From: Enterobacter sp. kpr-6
GTDB lineage: Bacteria; Pseudomonadota; Gammaproteobacteria; Enterobacterales; Enterobacteriaceae
Length of the DNA stretch: 64,000 nucleotides
NCBI RefSeq assembly: GCF_900116015.1
Contig: NZ_FOYH01000003.1
Span: forward strand, 124,001 to 188,000
Direction of reading: 5' to 3'
Below, in pieces: positions 51,001 to 60,089 of this stretch. How positions within the stretch are numbered: position 1 is the first letter of the stretch; the number at the start of each line of letters is the position of its first letter. A model generated the notes under the pieces. The model saw nothing but the letters and a program-made list of their open reading frames with translations. It had not been told where the DNA came from and ran no database searches. A program made the position numbers and the translations under genes.

Positions 51001-52560
51001 TTAGCCTACAGGCGTGACCACGATTGCACGATCGCGCCCTTTCATCTTCGCGGCATACAGTGCGGAATCAGCGCCCTCTTTGATCATGCGGGCATCATCA
51101 TCGCTTCCGGTGCCGGTAAAACTAAAACAGCCCGCGCTGATGGTGACTGTTTTCCGTTCCAGCAGGGAATGCGCATGAGGGATACGCGCATAGCGCACGG
51201 CATCCACTGCATTTTGCGCCAGCATAAAGGCTTCACGCAGTTCGGTATCGGGCAGCACGATGGCAAACTCTTCCCCACCGTAGCGCGCAATAAGATCGGT
51301 TGAGCGCAAATTCAGCCGCATCAGAATCTCCCCAACCTGTCGCAGACAGTTATCTCCGGCGACGTGGCCATAATGATCGTTGAAGCGTTTGAAATAATCG
51401 ATATCAAGCATAATCAGTGACACCGGACGCTGCGTGGCGGCGGATACCTTTAATGACTGAGAAAGAAAGAGATCGAACTGGCGACGGTTCGCAAGCCCGG
51501 TCAGTCCGTCAGCCAGCGCCATTGTCTGCAACGTATGGTTGATGCTGGTCAGCTCATCCCGCAACATCGTCAGTTCTGTCTGGTCACGGACGTTCATCCG
51601 CACCTGGCGGAAGATCAGCGCTCCCATAATGAGCGTTCCCAACAGCAGCATCCCGTTAAGGACGATGTCAGGCAGGCTGTCTTTAAGCCAGCGCTTCCAG
51701 AGTGCCGGTTTGTCATACCCTGCGGCGACCACCAGGGGGTAACGTTCGAGACGGACAAAGCCAAAAATGCGCTCTACGCGATCGATAGCGGAAAGCCAGG
51801 TGGCATTGCCGCGATCGTGATGGGTAAGTTCGCGCGTAAACAGCGGGCTGGACGACAGATTGCGGTTAATGACGTTGTCATCAAAGGGACGGGCAAAAAG
51901 CACCGTACCGTCGGTATTCATAATTGCCAGCAGATCGCGATCGCCAAGCTCAAAGTAATGATAAAAATGCCGGAAATAATCCACTTTGATGGTCGCCAGC
52001 ACCACGCCGGCAAAACCGCCATACGAATCATTCAGGCGCAGCGAGACGGGAATAATCATATCGCCCGTGGTCCGGCTGCGGATCACATGCCCGATATGTA
52101 TGCTGCCGTGCCCGTTCGCGCGGTGATAAATAAAATATTCGCGATCGGCGTTATAGGTAATGGCGGGTAATTTGCCAAACGATGTCACGCGCATAAAACC
52201 TTGCGCATCATAGACAAACAGGCCGTGAAGCTGCGGCAGGCGCTCCCTGATTTCACCCAAAAAACGGTTAAACTGGGGGGTATTGATTGAATCAAGGCCC
52301 TTCTGTGGAATGTTGCGGCGGATATCACGCAGCGCCAGCTCCGCCTGAAGAAAGGTATCTTCTGCCTGACGAGCCTGCGAAATCGACAGGTTAATCGCGC
52401 TGCGTTCCGTATCTTCGACGGCGCGTTCCCATGAACGGTTCAGCGTCCATGAACTGGTAGCAATACCCGCAATGAGTAAACCGCCCATAAAGAGCGCGAT
52501 ACTCCGTCCGAGGGAAGAGTTTAACGCCAGCGCCCCGGAGATGTGTTTACCAACATTCAC
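51001..52560 (-). CDS. Diguanylate cyclase with periplasmic dCache domain
   Basis: 519-residue inner-membrane enzyme. Membrane helices at about 20-40 and 300-320 flank a periplasmic double-Cache sensor. The GGDEF domain has ARYGGEEFAIVLPD, substrate motif LIMLDIDYFKRFNDHYGH, and the inhibitory I-site RSTD five residues before GGEEF, so it should make c-di-GMP with product inhibition. Divergent from a chemoreceptor gene, with an intrinsic terminator downstream. Confidence 0.92.
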   Translation of the reverse strand: MNVGKHISGALALNSSLGRSIALFMGGLLIAGIATSSWTLNRSWERAVEDTERSAINLSISQARQAEDTFLQAELALRDIRRNIPQKGLDSINTPQFNRFLGEIRERLPQLHGLFVYDAQGFMRVTSFGKLPAITYNADREYFIYHRANGHGSIHIGHVIRSRTTGDMIIPVSLRLNDSYGGFAGVVLATIKVDYFRHFYHYFELGDRDLLAIMNTDGTVLFARPFDDNVINRNLSSSPLFTRELTHHDRGNATWLSAIDRVERIFGFVRLERYPLVVAAGYDKPALWKRWLKDSLPDIVLNGMLLLGTLIMGALIFRQVRMNVRDQTELTMLRDELTSINHTLQTMALADGLTGLANRRQFDLFLSQSLKVSAATQRPVSLIMLDIDYFKRFNDHYGHVAGDNCLRQVGEILMRLNLRSTDLIARYGGEEFAIVLPDTELREAFMLAQNAVDAVRYARIPHAHSLLERKTVTISAGCFSFTGTGSDDDARMIKEGADSALYAAKMKGRDRAIVVTPVG

Positions 52561-52932
52561 AGGCTATTCTCCAATCATCCTTTCCTTCAGTTAAGCACAT
52601 AATGTTGAGAATCTTTAACAGAATATGCCTGGTTAATCGGCCCTTTCTCTGCTTTTTTCACACGTCTGTAACACCACTGGAAGCCTGTGGCTTTACTGAC
52701 TGACAAACCTGACTTTTATCGGGAATGAGATTAGGTAAATTCTAAACCGCGCTTTATGTCAAATTTGTTACACTGCGAAAACACATCCAAAACATTGTTT
52801 CAAAACCTTTTGCACGGATAATTCACAGCGAAAAAATAATGCTGAACTATGTGATAAGGATCAACTAATTTAATCAACCTTTCTCATTTTATGCCGTTAA
52901 TAACCTTACCTTTTATTAGAAAAGTTAATGCC
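52561..52932. promoter_or_regulatory. Divergent promoter region, cyclase/chemoreceptor
   Basis: 372 bases, AT-rich, without a gene. A possible sigma-28 promoter for the chemoreceptor reads CAACCTTT (52875-52882), spacer 10, GCCGTTAA (52893-52900), against the consensus TAAAGTTT-N11-GCCGATAA. Its start would fall near 52907, which supports the downstream ATG 52933 over 52891. The promoter of the cyclase gene was not recognised. Confidence 0.45.
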
Positions 52933-54501
52933 ATGAAAAAATATTCGCAGTCTACTGTCCTGACCAAATTATTAACGGGATTTTCTGTTCTTATCGTAAT
53001 GATGTTACTGCTTGGCGGTGTAGCCATTTATCAACTGCATAGCAGCAATCAGCACATCGAAAAATATCGGGAAAATCGTTTGCCTGGGGTGCGCTCCTCT
53101 CTTGAAATGCGCGGCGTATTATCAGAAATGCGCTTACAGCAAATTCAGTATATTAATTCCACAACGCCTGCCGAGCGCGAAAAACACCGCGTTGAACTGC
53201 TGCAAAATCAGGACATTTTCCTGAAAGCGCAACACCGCTACGGGCAGCAACTGGCGGGCCTGCCGCAGGATATGCGCGCTCTCTTCAGCCAGGTCGTTGA
53301 GAACTTCCAGCACTTTGTGGACGTCAATGCCAAAGTCATCGAAACCGTAAATGCCGAGCAACTGGAAGAAGCGGCAAAAATAAGCGGTGCGGTGTCGGCG
53401 AAATACCGTACACAATTAATGAAAGATTTAGCCACGCTGGTGGATATGGAAATTGCGATTGGCGATCGCGCGGGTGAAAGCGCCGAACAAGGATATTCTC
53501 AGGCCCTGTATATGTTATGCGGATTACTGCTGCTGGCACTTATCGCCACCGGCTTTATTGCCGCTTATATTTCACGCAACCTGTCCCGCCAGTTGGGTGG
53601 CGAACCTGGTTACGCGGTCAATATTATGGAGCAAATTGCTGCCGGGAAACTGGATACCGCCATTACGCTGAAAGCCGACGATGAAAAAAGTTTGCTGGCG
53701 ACCATTAAATTTATGAACGGCCGACTGGCGGAAATTATTCACGGTATTATCACCGGCAGCGAATCCATTTCTCACGCCGCCAGTGAAATTGCGATGGGGA
53801 ATAGCGATCTTTCGCAGCGTACTGAAGAGCAGGCCGCGTCGCTGGTGCAGACCTCAGCCAATATGCAGCAGATCACCGAGAACGTGAAAAGTAACGCTGA
53901 GAACGCGCATAAAGCCAGCGAACTGGCGCGTCAGACCTCTCAGACGGCAGTAAAAGGCGGCAAAGAAGTCCACGACATGCTGCAACGTATGCACCAGATT
54001 TCCGACAGCTCGCAGAAAATCGTCGATATCATTTCGGTGATTGAAGGCATCGCCTTCCAGACCAACATCCTGGCGCTGAACGCCGCGGTGGAAGCAGCCC
54101 GCGCCGGTGAGCAAGGCAAAGGCTTTGCGGTCGTGGCCGGTGAAGTGCGCAATCTGGCGCAGAAAAGTAGCGAAGCGGCGAAAGAGATCAAAACGCTGAT
54201 CGACGGCACGGTGGACAAAATCACCGAAGGCTCACGCTATGCCGATACCGCCAGCCGCGCGATGGAAGATATCGTCAGTGCGGTGAATAAAGTGACCAGC
54301 ATTGTAGCGGAGATTTCTTCGGCGTCCCATGAGCAGCACCAGGGGATTAGGGAAATCAGCGTGGCGATTGATCAGATGGATCAGGTCACCCAGCAAAACG
54401 CCGCGCTGGTGGAACAGGCCGCGGTGGCCGCCCATTCCATGACCGAGCAGAGTGAGCAGTTGCGCGATTCGGTGCGTTTCTTCCGGCTTCAGACGCAGTA
54501 A
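52933..54501 (+). CDS. Methyl-accepting chemotaxis protein (Tar/Tsr type)
   Basis: 522 residues. Membrane helix about 10-32, periplasmic four-helix (TarH-like) domain to about 190, second helix about 195-215, HAMP, then methylation helices and the hairpin tip FQTNILALNAAVEAARAGEQGKGFAVVAGEVRNLAQ. Ends RLQTQ without the NWETF receptor tether, so it depends on other receptors for CheR/CheB. The ligand pocket arginines of Tar (R64, R69, R73) have only partial counterparts (RENRLPGVRSSLEMR), so ligand is unknown. Confidence 0.92.
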   Translation: MKKYSQSTVLTKLLTGFSVLIVMMLLLGGVAIYQLHSSNQHIEKYRENRLPGVRSSLEMRGVLSEMRLQQIQYINSTTPAEREKHRVELLQNQDIFLKAQHRYGQQLAGLPQDMRALFSQVVENFQHFVDVNAKVIETVNAEQLEEAAKISGAVSAKYRTQLMKDLATLVDMEIAIGDRAGESAEQGYSQALYMLCGLLLLALIATGFIAAYISRNLSRQLGGEPGYAVNIMEQIAAGKLDTAITLKADDEKSLLATIKFMNGRLAEIIHGIITGSESISHAASEIAMGNSDLSQRTEEQAASLVQTSANMQQITENVKSNAENAHKASELARQTSQTAVKGGKEVHDMLQRMHQISDSSQKIVDIISVIEGIAFQTNILALNAAVEAARAGEQGKGFAVVAGEVRNLAQKSSEAAKEIKTLIDGTVDKITEGSRYADTASRAMEDIVSAVNKVTSIVAEISSASHEQHQGIREISVAIDQMDQVTQQNAALVEQAAVAAHSMTEQSEQLRDSVRFFRLQTQ

Positions 54502-54510
54502 TTTCATTTC

Positions 54511-54611
54511 CCCCTCACCCCGACCCTCTCCCCGTGGGAGAGGGAGAAAACCACCCATCGCCCCGGACTTGCCCTTCTCCCTCTCCCTTTGGGAGAGGGC
54601 TGGGGTGAGGG
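54511..54611. repeat. Palindromic repeat island D
   Basis: Two palindromes of the CCCTCTCCC/GGGAGAGGG family (near 54524-54545 and 54577-54598) between the convergent chemoreceptor and CMD-like genes. No internal tandem duplication. Likely acts as the shared terminator. Confidence 0.8.
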
Positions 54612-54625
54612 GTAACCTGCTCCCG

Positions 54626-55105
54626 TTAATTCAGATTCGCGCGATCCAGCCCCCAGGCTTTGTCCTGCGAACCCGGCAGCACCTGCGAGAGAATTTGCAG
54701 GCGGTTCCAGGCATTGATGGTCGCAATAGCAAAAGCCAGTTCGGAAATCTCCACGTCGCTGAAGTGTTCCTGCGTGGCGCGGTACAACGCATCACTGACG
54801 CCCTCTCCTTTAAGCACCGTTAATGCCTCGGTTAACGCCAGCGCCGCTTTTTCTTTGGCGCTGAATTCCGGCGATTCCCGCCAGATCGGCAGATGATACA
54901 AACGCAGCTCCCGTTCGCCGCGCAGTTTGGCCTGCTTGACGTGCATATCAAGGCAAAACGCACAGCCGTTAAGTTGCGAGGCGCGAATTTCCACCAGGTT
55001 TTTGATGGCCGCATCCAGAGACGATTTGTGAGAGGCCATGCTGACTTCACTAAGCAGCGTGATCAGGGCCGGAACGGTTTGAAAATGGTTTACGCGAGTG
55101 CTCAT
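54626..55105 (-). CDS. Carboxymuconolactone decarboxylase/AhpD-like protein
   Basis: 159 residues from ATG 55105. The AhpD-type redox motif is C48-AF-C51-LDMH55, expected to give alkylhydroperoxidase-like activity. AGGATTATGAA is the ribosome-binding region; the longer frame to 55219 would run into the divergent MocR start. Divergent from a MocR-type regulator, which probably controls it. Confidence 0.88.
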   Translation of the reverse strand: MSTRVNHFQTVPALITLLSEVSMASHKSSLDAAIKNLVEIRASQLNGCAFCLDMHVKQAKLRGERELRLYHLPIWRESPEFSAKEKAALALTEALTVLKGEGVSDALYRATQEHFSDVEISELAFAIATINAWNRLQILSQVLPGSQDKAWGLDRANLN

Positions 55106-55196
55106 TTCATAATCCTCGTTTATGGTTTTGACCTGCGCTATGTTAGATAATATTGGCGCAGTAAAAAGAGCCAAAACGGGACAAACGAGGTAGGAC

Positions 55197-56585
55197 ATGA
55201 GGCCGGGATATAAAGCCATATATGAACGTTATCGTCAGAACATTCAGGCGGGGATTTTAAAGCCCGGCGATAAGGTGCCTGCCATTCGCGTGCTGGCGCT
55301 GGAGCTTGGCGTCGCGCGCAAAACCGTCGAGGCCGCGTATGCCATTCTCACCGGCGAAGGGTATCTGGTCAGCCAGGGCGCGCAAGGCACGCGGGTTAAT
55401 CCCGATTTGCTGATTAAACACCGCCCGGCTGACCCCATCGAACCCGGCGATGCCACGCTCGGAGCGCTGGTCGATATTCGAGATAAATCAGGCGAACTGC
55501 GGCTCGGCATCCCGTCACTGGACGCCTTCCCCTATAAAAAATGGCTGCTGCTGGCCGGAAAATCGGTACGCTCGATGCGCCCTGGCGATATGGTGAATCC
55601 GCCGGTCATGGGATACGCCCCACTGCGGGAAGCTATCGCCAGTTATGTGAATATTTCCCGTGGTCTTAACTGCACCGCAGAGCAGATTTTTATTACCAGC
55701 GGCTACCGGAATACGCTGACGTTAATTCTGGAAACGCTCGCCGCCCGGACGGACAAAGTGGTGTTTGAAGATCCGGGCTATTACTTTGGCAAAACGCTGC
55801 TCAGGCGCAGTGTCGATCAACTGCACTATGTTCCGGTGGACGAACGCGGGATGGATGTGGACTATTTTTTGCGCTATCACCGCGATGCCCGCTTTGTAAT
55901 TGTGACACCGTCACATCACAGCCCGCTCGCGGTGACGCTCTCCCTGCCCCGCAAACATCAGTTACTGGAATGGGCGCGAGAAACGGACGGCTGGATCATC
56001 GAAGATGATTATGACGGCGAGTTTCACTACACCCGCAAAGTGCTTCCGGCGCTGAAAAGCCTGGATGCGCACGACCGGGTGATCTACACCGGCACCTTCA
56101 GTAAAACCATCATGCCCGCGCTGCGCATCAGTTATATCGTGATGCCCAAAAGCACCCTTTCCGCCTTCAAAGAAACCGGTGAAATCACCGAAAACGGGCA
56201 GCCGGTCATGACGCAAAAGATCCTCACGGCGTTTCTCGCGGAGGGCCATTTTTACCGGCATTTAAAGAAAATGCGCGCCCTGTATCAGGCGCGTCGGCAA
56301 ATGATGCTCGATGCACTCAGTCAGGTTTATCCGCACGACTTTCATAGTGAGATGCATGATGGCGGAATGCACATCGTGGCGTTTTTGATTAAGGGAACGC
56401 AGGATCGCGAGCTGGCGGAAATCTGGCAACGTCATCATTTGCGGGTCAGCCCGCTGTCGGACTGGTACAGCCTCAGCCCAAAACGTTACGGTCTGATTAT
56501 TGGCTATACCAATATTCGTTCAACGGAAGACGCGGTGGCGCTTTTGCAGCGCCCGCAACAGGAAACCCAGGCGTTACTGGCATGA
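55197..56585 (+). CDS. MocR/PdxR-type regulator (GntR HTH + aminotransferase fold)
   Basis: 462 residues. N-terminal winged helix (YERYRQNIQAGILKPGDKVPAIRVLALELGVARKTVEAAYAIL) and a class I aminotransferase-like domain with the PLP lysine in YTGTFSKTIMPALRIS and the aspartate/tyrosine sites (EDPGYYFGK, IIEDDYDGEF). MocR proteins use PLP or PLP-amino acid adducts as signals. Divergent from the CMD/AhpD-like gene, with 91 bases between the two starts. Confidence 0.88.
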   Translation: MRPGYKAIYERYRQNIQAGILKPGDKVPAIRVLALELGVARKTVEAAYAILTGEGYLVSQGAQGTRVNPDLLIKHRPADPIEPGDATLGALVDIRDKSGELRLGIPSLDAFPYKKWLLLAGKSVRSMRPGDMVNPPVMGYAPLREAIASYVNISRGLNCTAEQIFITSGYRNTLTLILETLAARTDKVVFEDPGYYFGKTLLRRSVDQLHYVPVDERGMDVDYFLRYHRDARFVIVTPSHHSPLAVTLSLPRKHQLLEWARETDGWIIEDDYDGEFHYTRKVLPALKSLDAHDRVIYTGTFSKTIMPALRISYIVMPKSTLSAFKETGEITENGQPVMTQKILTAFLAEGHFYRHLKKMRALYQARRQMMLDALSQVYPHDFHSEMHDGGMHIVAFLIKGTQDRELAEIWQRHHLRVSPLSDWYSLSPKRYGLIIGYTNIRSTEDAVALLQRPQQETQALLA

Positions 56586-56717
56586 AACCAGGGGCAGCCG
56601 CCCCCGGCCTCTCTCTTTTATTACGGCAGTTCGGTGACAAAAGAGAGATCGTATGCGGTGGCGAATAGCGCAACACAGGCGACCAGCAACACAATCATCT
56701 GAACCATTCTTTCCATT
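56574..56717 (-). CDS. Putative small membrane protein
   Basis: 47 residues beginning MERMVQMIVLLVACVALFAT, a single hydrophobic helix at the N-terminus, then a basic tail. AGGAGGGG lies six bases before the ATG, an unusually strong ribosome-binding site. The tail reads across a GC-rich hairpin and the last 12 bases of the MocR gene, so the C-terminus may not be conserved. I do not recognise it. It is too small for routine gene callers. Confidence 0.45.
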   Translation of the reverse strand, partial: NGKNGSDDCVAGRLCCAIRHRIRSLFCHRTAVIKERGRGRLPLVSCQ

Positions 56718-56769
56718 ACTATCCCCTCCTGGCGGTGCGTTTCAGCCAGATAACAGAGCCTGAACTCCG

Positions 56770-57684
56770 TTACGTTAGCTGGTAGTACTTGTCCGGCTGC
56801 ATTTTGGCGGGCAGAGTGTCTTCATCGTTCATCTGCAACAAATCGATTTCGAGCGTATTACACAGCGCGTCCAGCGGCAGATCGTTATCCTCTTCACCAA
56901 AGGGATCCTCAAGCTCCTCAGCCAGCACATCCAGTGCAATAAAAGTATAGGATATGAGCACTGAGACGAAAGGCGTCATGTAATGTAAATCGACGACCAG
57001 CGCAAACGGCAGCATGATGCAAAACAGGTAAACCGTGCGGTGCAGGATCAGCGAATAGGCGAACGGCAGCGGCGTGTTGGCAATGCGTTCGCAGCCCGCC
57101 AGTACCGCAGAAATGTCATTTAAGCGGTTATTGAAGCTGTGGAATAAAATGTCCGACAGTGCCCCTTCTTCCCGCCGCTTTGCCAGCCACTCTCCCATTA
57201 ACAGCAGGATGTAATTCGCCGGGGAATGCGCATTGAGCACGCGCGTCAGTGAATGCGGATCAAGATAACGCGCCAGCGTTTCGGCCTGCGGTTTACGTCG
57301 CAATGTCATGCGCAGACTGTGCGCAAACGCAATTTGCAGACGCACAAACGTATGCCGCGTGGCGTTATCTGGCAGCGTGGTTTTCACTTCGCGCAGCAGC
57401 GAGCGCGAGGCGATCATCAGTTGTCCCCACAACAACCGCGCTTCGGTGTAACGGGCATAACAGGCGTTATTGCGAAAGCCCAGGAATATGGCGATGGCAA
57501 TCCCAAGAATACTGAATGGCGCAACCGTCAGCTTGAAGCCTAACGAGGTGTACCACGGCAGCATCAGGATAACCGCCACCGACAGCAGTAAATTGAGCAG
57601 CAGTCGGGAGAAGATTTTCTCCAGCACCGAGCCGTGCCAGACAAAAATCCGCGCAAGCCAGTGCTGATGTGGACGAACGATCAT
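56770..57684 (-). CDS. yneE: Bestrophin-like membrane protein YneE
   Basis: 304-residue bestrophin-family protein, a homolog of E. coli YneE and of the Klebsiella bestrophin channel. Marker segments: FKLTVAPFSILGIAIAIFLGFRNNACYARYTEARLLWGQL and PFGEEDNDLPLDALC near the C-terminus. Bestrophins form pentameric ion channels in the inner membrane; the bacterial ones conduct cations. As in E. coli it neighbours uxaB. Confidence 0.92.
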   Translation of the reverse strand: MIVRPHQHWLARIFVWHGSVLEKIFSRLLLNLLLSVAVILMLPWYTSLGFKLTVAPFSILGIAIAIFLGFRNNACYARYTEARLLWGQLMIASRSLLREVKTTLPDNATRHTFVRLQIAFAHSLRMTLRRKPQAETLARYLDPHSLTRVLNAHSPANYILLLMGEWLAKRREEGALSDILFHSFNNRLNDISAVLAGCERIANTPLPFAYSLILHRTVYLFCIMLPFALVVDLHYMTPFVSVLISYTFIALDVLAEELEDPFGEEDNDLPLDALCNTLEIDLLQMNDEDTLPAKMQPDKYYQLT

Positions 57685-57870
57685 AGTGAAAACTTGAGTA
57701 AGAGGAAAACGGCCACATTAAACGTGATCGCTGTCACGGTTGCAAGTTTGCTAAATATTTGTGACGGGAATTTATCTCTGAATGACCAGGGGGAACTGAA
57801 GTGCTTGAGTTATGCGGTTTTAAAAAAAAGTAAAGAATGTTGTAACTATAGAAGATGTTTTTTTTTAAAA

Positions 57871-57906
57871 CCCTCACCCCGGCCCTCTCCCTAAGGGAGA
57901 GGGGGG
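57871..57906. repeat. Palindromic repeat E (single copy)
   Basis: CCCTCACCCCGGCCCTCTCCC followed by the complementary arm GGGAGAGGG around TAA. The simplest copy of the family, about 14 bases after the uxaB stop, preceded on the plus strand by a T-run and A-run; on the minus strand the T-run after the hairpin makes it a likely uxaB terminator. Confidence 0.75.
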
Positions 57907-57919
57907 AAAGCGAGTTAAA

Positions 57920-59371
57920 TCAGCAAAGAGGTTTTACAGCGTTGCGCATGCCCTGCAACAGAATGGCATCGAGATCGAGGGAAACCTGTTCAACCAGACC
58001 GGCAACCTGGGTCAGGTCCTGCTCCCAGTGATCGCTCACGGAGAGAACGGCTCTCACCAGTTCGCTGGTGCTAAGCTGGCGGTCACGATGCTGGCTCCAG
58101 AGCTGCTGGAAACGTTCGATCCAGTGCGCATCATCCTGCACCGGATACGCTTCCCCGTTGCGCTCGCCGCGATAAAACGCAATCAGAGCGGCCAGTGCAA
58201 AGGTCAGACGCGCCGGTAATTTACCATTGGCCTGCTGCCCTTTCAGCAACTGCGGCAGAATACGGGTGCGGAATTTGGTCATCCCGTTCAGCGCGATAGA
58301 GAGCAACTGGTGCTTGATGTACGGGTTGCGGAAGCGCCCTGTTACCGCGCTGGCGAAGGATTCCAGTTCATCGCGCGGCAGATCCAGCACCGGGATAATC
58401 TCTTCATAAATGGCTTTTTCAACGAACGCGCAGATTTCGCTGTCGTTCATAGCTTCGCCGACGGTATCCAGACCTGCCTGCCAGGCAACCGGAACCAGCG
58501 CGGTGTGTGCACCGTTGAGGATCGCCACTTTGCGCTCTTTGTACGGTTTGATGTCATCAACAATCAGCACGTTCAGCGGGTATTTATCCAGACGCAGTTC
58601 AGACGCCAGTGATTTCGGCCCCTGGATCACGAACAGGTAGAAATGCTCTGCGGTATCCAGGAAACCATCCTGATAGCCCAGCTCAGCTTCAAGGGCGGCC
58701 ACTTCATCACGCGGATAACCGGTCACGATGCGGTCAACCAGCGTTGAGCAGAAGGCGTTGGCGCTATCGAGCCACTGCACAAATTCCGCAGGCAGTGCCC
58801 ACTCCTGCGCGTAACGCAGCACCAGTTCACGCAGCGCATCGCCGTTGTAGTCAATCAGTTCGCAAGGAATGATCACCCAGCCTTTGTCTGCCGCACCGTT
58901 GAATTGGGTGAATCGCTCAAACAGCAGACGGGTCAGTTTAGCCGGATAGCTTACCGCCGGCGCATCTTCAAATTTGTCGCCCGCATGGTAGCTGATGCCC
59001 GCTTCGGTGGTGTTGGAGAACACAAAGCGGATATCAGGATTGTGGGCCAGTTTCAGGAACTCATCATAGTTGGCGTAGACACTGATTTCACGGTTAACCG
59101 AGCGGATCAGACGTGCATCGCTGACCGCTTCGCCCTCTTCATTCAGGCCACGAATAATTGTGGTATACAGCCCGTCCTGGGTGCTTAAAGACGGCGGGAA
59201 ATCGCTTTGAATCGGACGAACAATAACCACACCGGCGTCGAGGTCGGTGTGTTCATTCAGGAGGTCAATTTGCCAGTCGACAAATGCGCGCAGGAAGTTC
59301 CCTTCGCCGAACTGAATAATACGTTCCGGGTACTGAGCGCCTGGAAAATCGCGACGGTTTATCGTTTTCAC
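57920..59371 (-). CDS. uxaB: Tagaturonate reductase (altronate oxidoreductase) UxaB
   Basis: 483 residues, the E. coli length. NADH-dependent reduction of D-tagaturonate to D-altronate in galacturonate catabolism. Motifs: [19 protein letters not shown] (nucleotide site), and [26 protein letters not shown] with the catalytic Lys/Asn/His of the mannitol dehydrogenase family. GTG start with AAGGAACCC upstream. uxaA and uxaC are not nearby, as in E. coli where uxaB is a separate unit. Confidence 0.95.
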   Translation of the reverse strand: MKTINRRDFPGAQYPERIIQFGEGNFLRAFVDWQIDLLNEHTDLDAGVVIVRPIQSDFPPSLSTQDGLYTTIIRGLNEEGEAVSDARLIRSVNREISVYANYDEFLKLAHNPDIRFVFSNTTEAGISYHAGDKFEDAPAVSYPAKLTRLLFERFTQFNGAADKGWVIIPCELIDYNGDALRELVLRYAQEWALPAEFVQWLDSANAFCSTLVDRIVTGYPRDEVAALEAELGYQDGFLDTAEHFYLFVIQGPKSLASELRLDKYPLNVLIVDDIKPYKERKVAILNGAHTALVPVAWQAGLDTVGEAMNDSEICAFVEKAIYEEIIPVLDLPRDELESFASAVTGRFRNPYIKHQLLSIALNGMTKFRTRILPQLLKGQQANGKLPARLTFALAALIAFYRGERNGEAYPVQDDAHWIERFQQLWSQHRDRQLSTSELVRAVLSVSDHWEQDLTQVAGLVEQVSLDLDAILLQGMRNAVKPLC

Positions 59372-59487
59372 AATGGGTTCCTTTTTTGATTAGTCATACA
59401 ACCTGATGAGATTGGTGTGATAACTTACCAGACTTTACGACCATGAAACCCTGTTTTGATCAAAATGACGTGTCTTATTGATGCGAA

Positions 59488-60015
59488 TTATAAAGACTTG
59501 TAAAAAATTGTCGTACCCGTCACAGTTCCGTCTGGATTCAACGCGTAGCGCGGGATCTCCCCGACCCGCATCCAGCCGCAACGCAGGTAAAATAATTCCG
59601 CTTCGCTGCCGGTAGCCGTATCAAGAACCAGCAAATCTTTGCCATTTTCGCGGGCGACCGTGTCGAGTTGTGTCATTAGCTGGCGGGCAATGCCCTGCCG
59701 ACGCGCAGATTGGTGAACCAAAAGTTTAGCGACATCAGCCCGGTGCGGTTGGTTTTCCGGCTGGTCGAGAATGATTTGTACGGTGCCAACGATGCGCTGC
59801 TGGTCGTTTTCGGCGATAAGCACAACGCGCTCCTCGCGCGCGACGCTTTGCGCCACGTTGTGCCAGAAATCGCTGGCGGTAACGTGAGCTAACGGCAGCA
59901 TAAAACTGACCGACGCGCCTCCCTGCACGCAGTCTTCAAGCACGTCGCAGAGTTCTTCAGTCCGCAGGATAATTTCGTCACAGCCGATGGGCCGACAAGA
60001 GATGAGAGCAGTCAT
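59488..60015 (-). CDS. GNAT-family N-acetyltransferase
   Basis: 175 residues. Acetyl-CoA loop HQSARRQGIARQLMTQLD near residues 105-120 and strand LLVLDTATGSEAELFYLRCGW. AAAAGGAGGAAAA precedes the ATG, a perfect ribosome-binding site. Similar proteins acetylate small amines or toxins; the substrate is unknown. Not clearly operonic with the cyclase gene upstream (74-base gap). Confidence 0.85.
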   Translation of the reverse strand: MTALISCRPIGCDEIILRTEELCDVLEDCVQGGASVSFMLPLAHVTASDFWHNVAQSVAREERVVLIAENDQQRIVGTVQIILDQPENQPHRADVAKLLVHQSARRQGIARQLMTQLDTVARENGKDLLVLDTATGSEAELFYLRCGWMRVGEIPRYALNPDGTVTGTTIFYKSL

Positions 60016-60089
60016 TTTTCCTCCTTTTAAAAATGACCACTATGCTGATAACAAATTTGTAACGCAACGGGCTGATCCATAGCCTTTAC

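Noticed and set aside
52891-52935. Longer start (ATG 52891) for the chemoreceptor
   Set aside because: It lies within the sigma-28-like promoter and would place extra polar residues before the first membrane helix. ATG 52933 gives the usual MCP N-terminus.
59372-59487. ExuR/UxuR operator upstream of uxaB
   Set aside because: ATTGGT and ACCAG segments are present in 59411-59443, but their spacing and symmetry do not match the known operator well enough to report.
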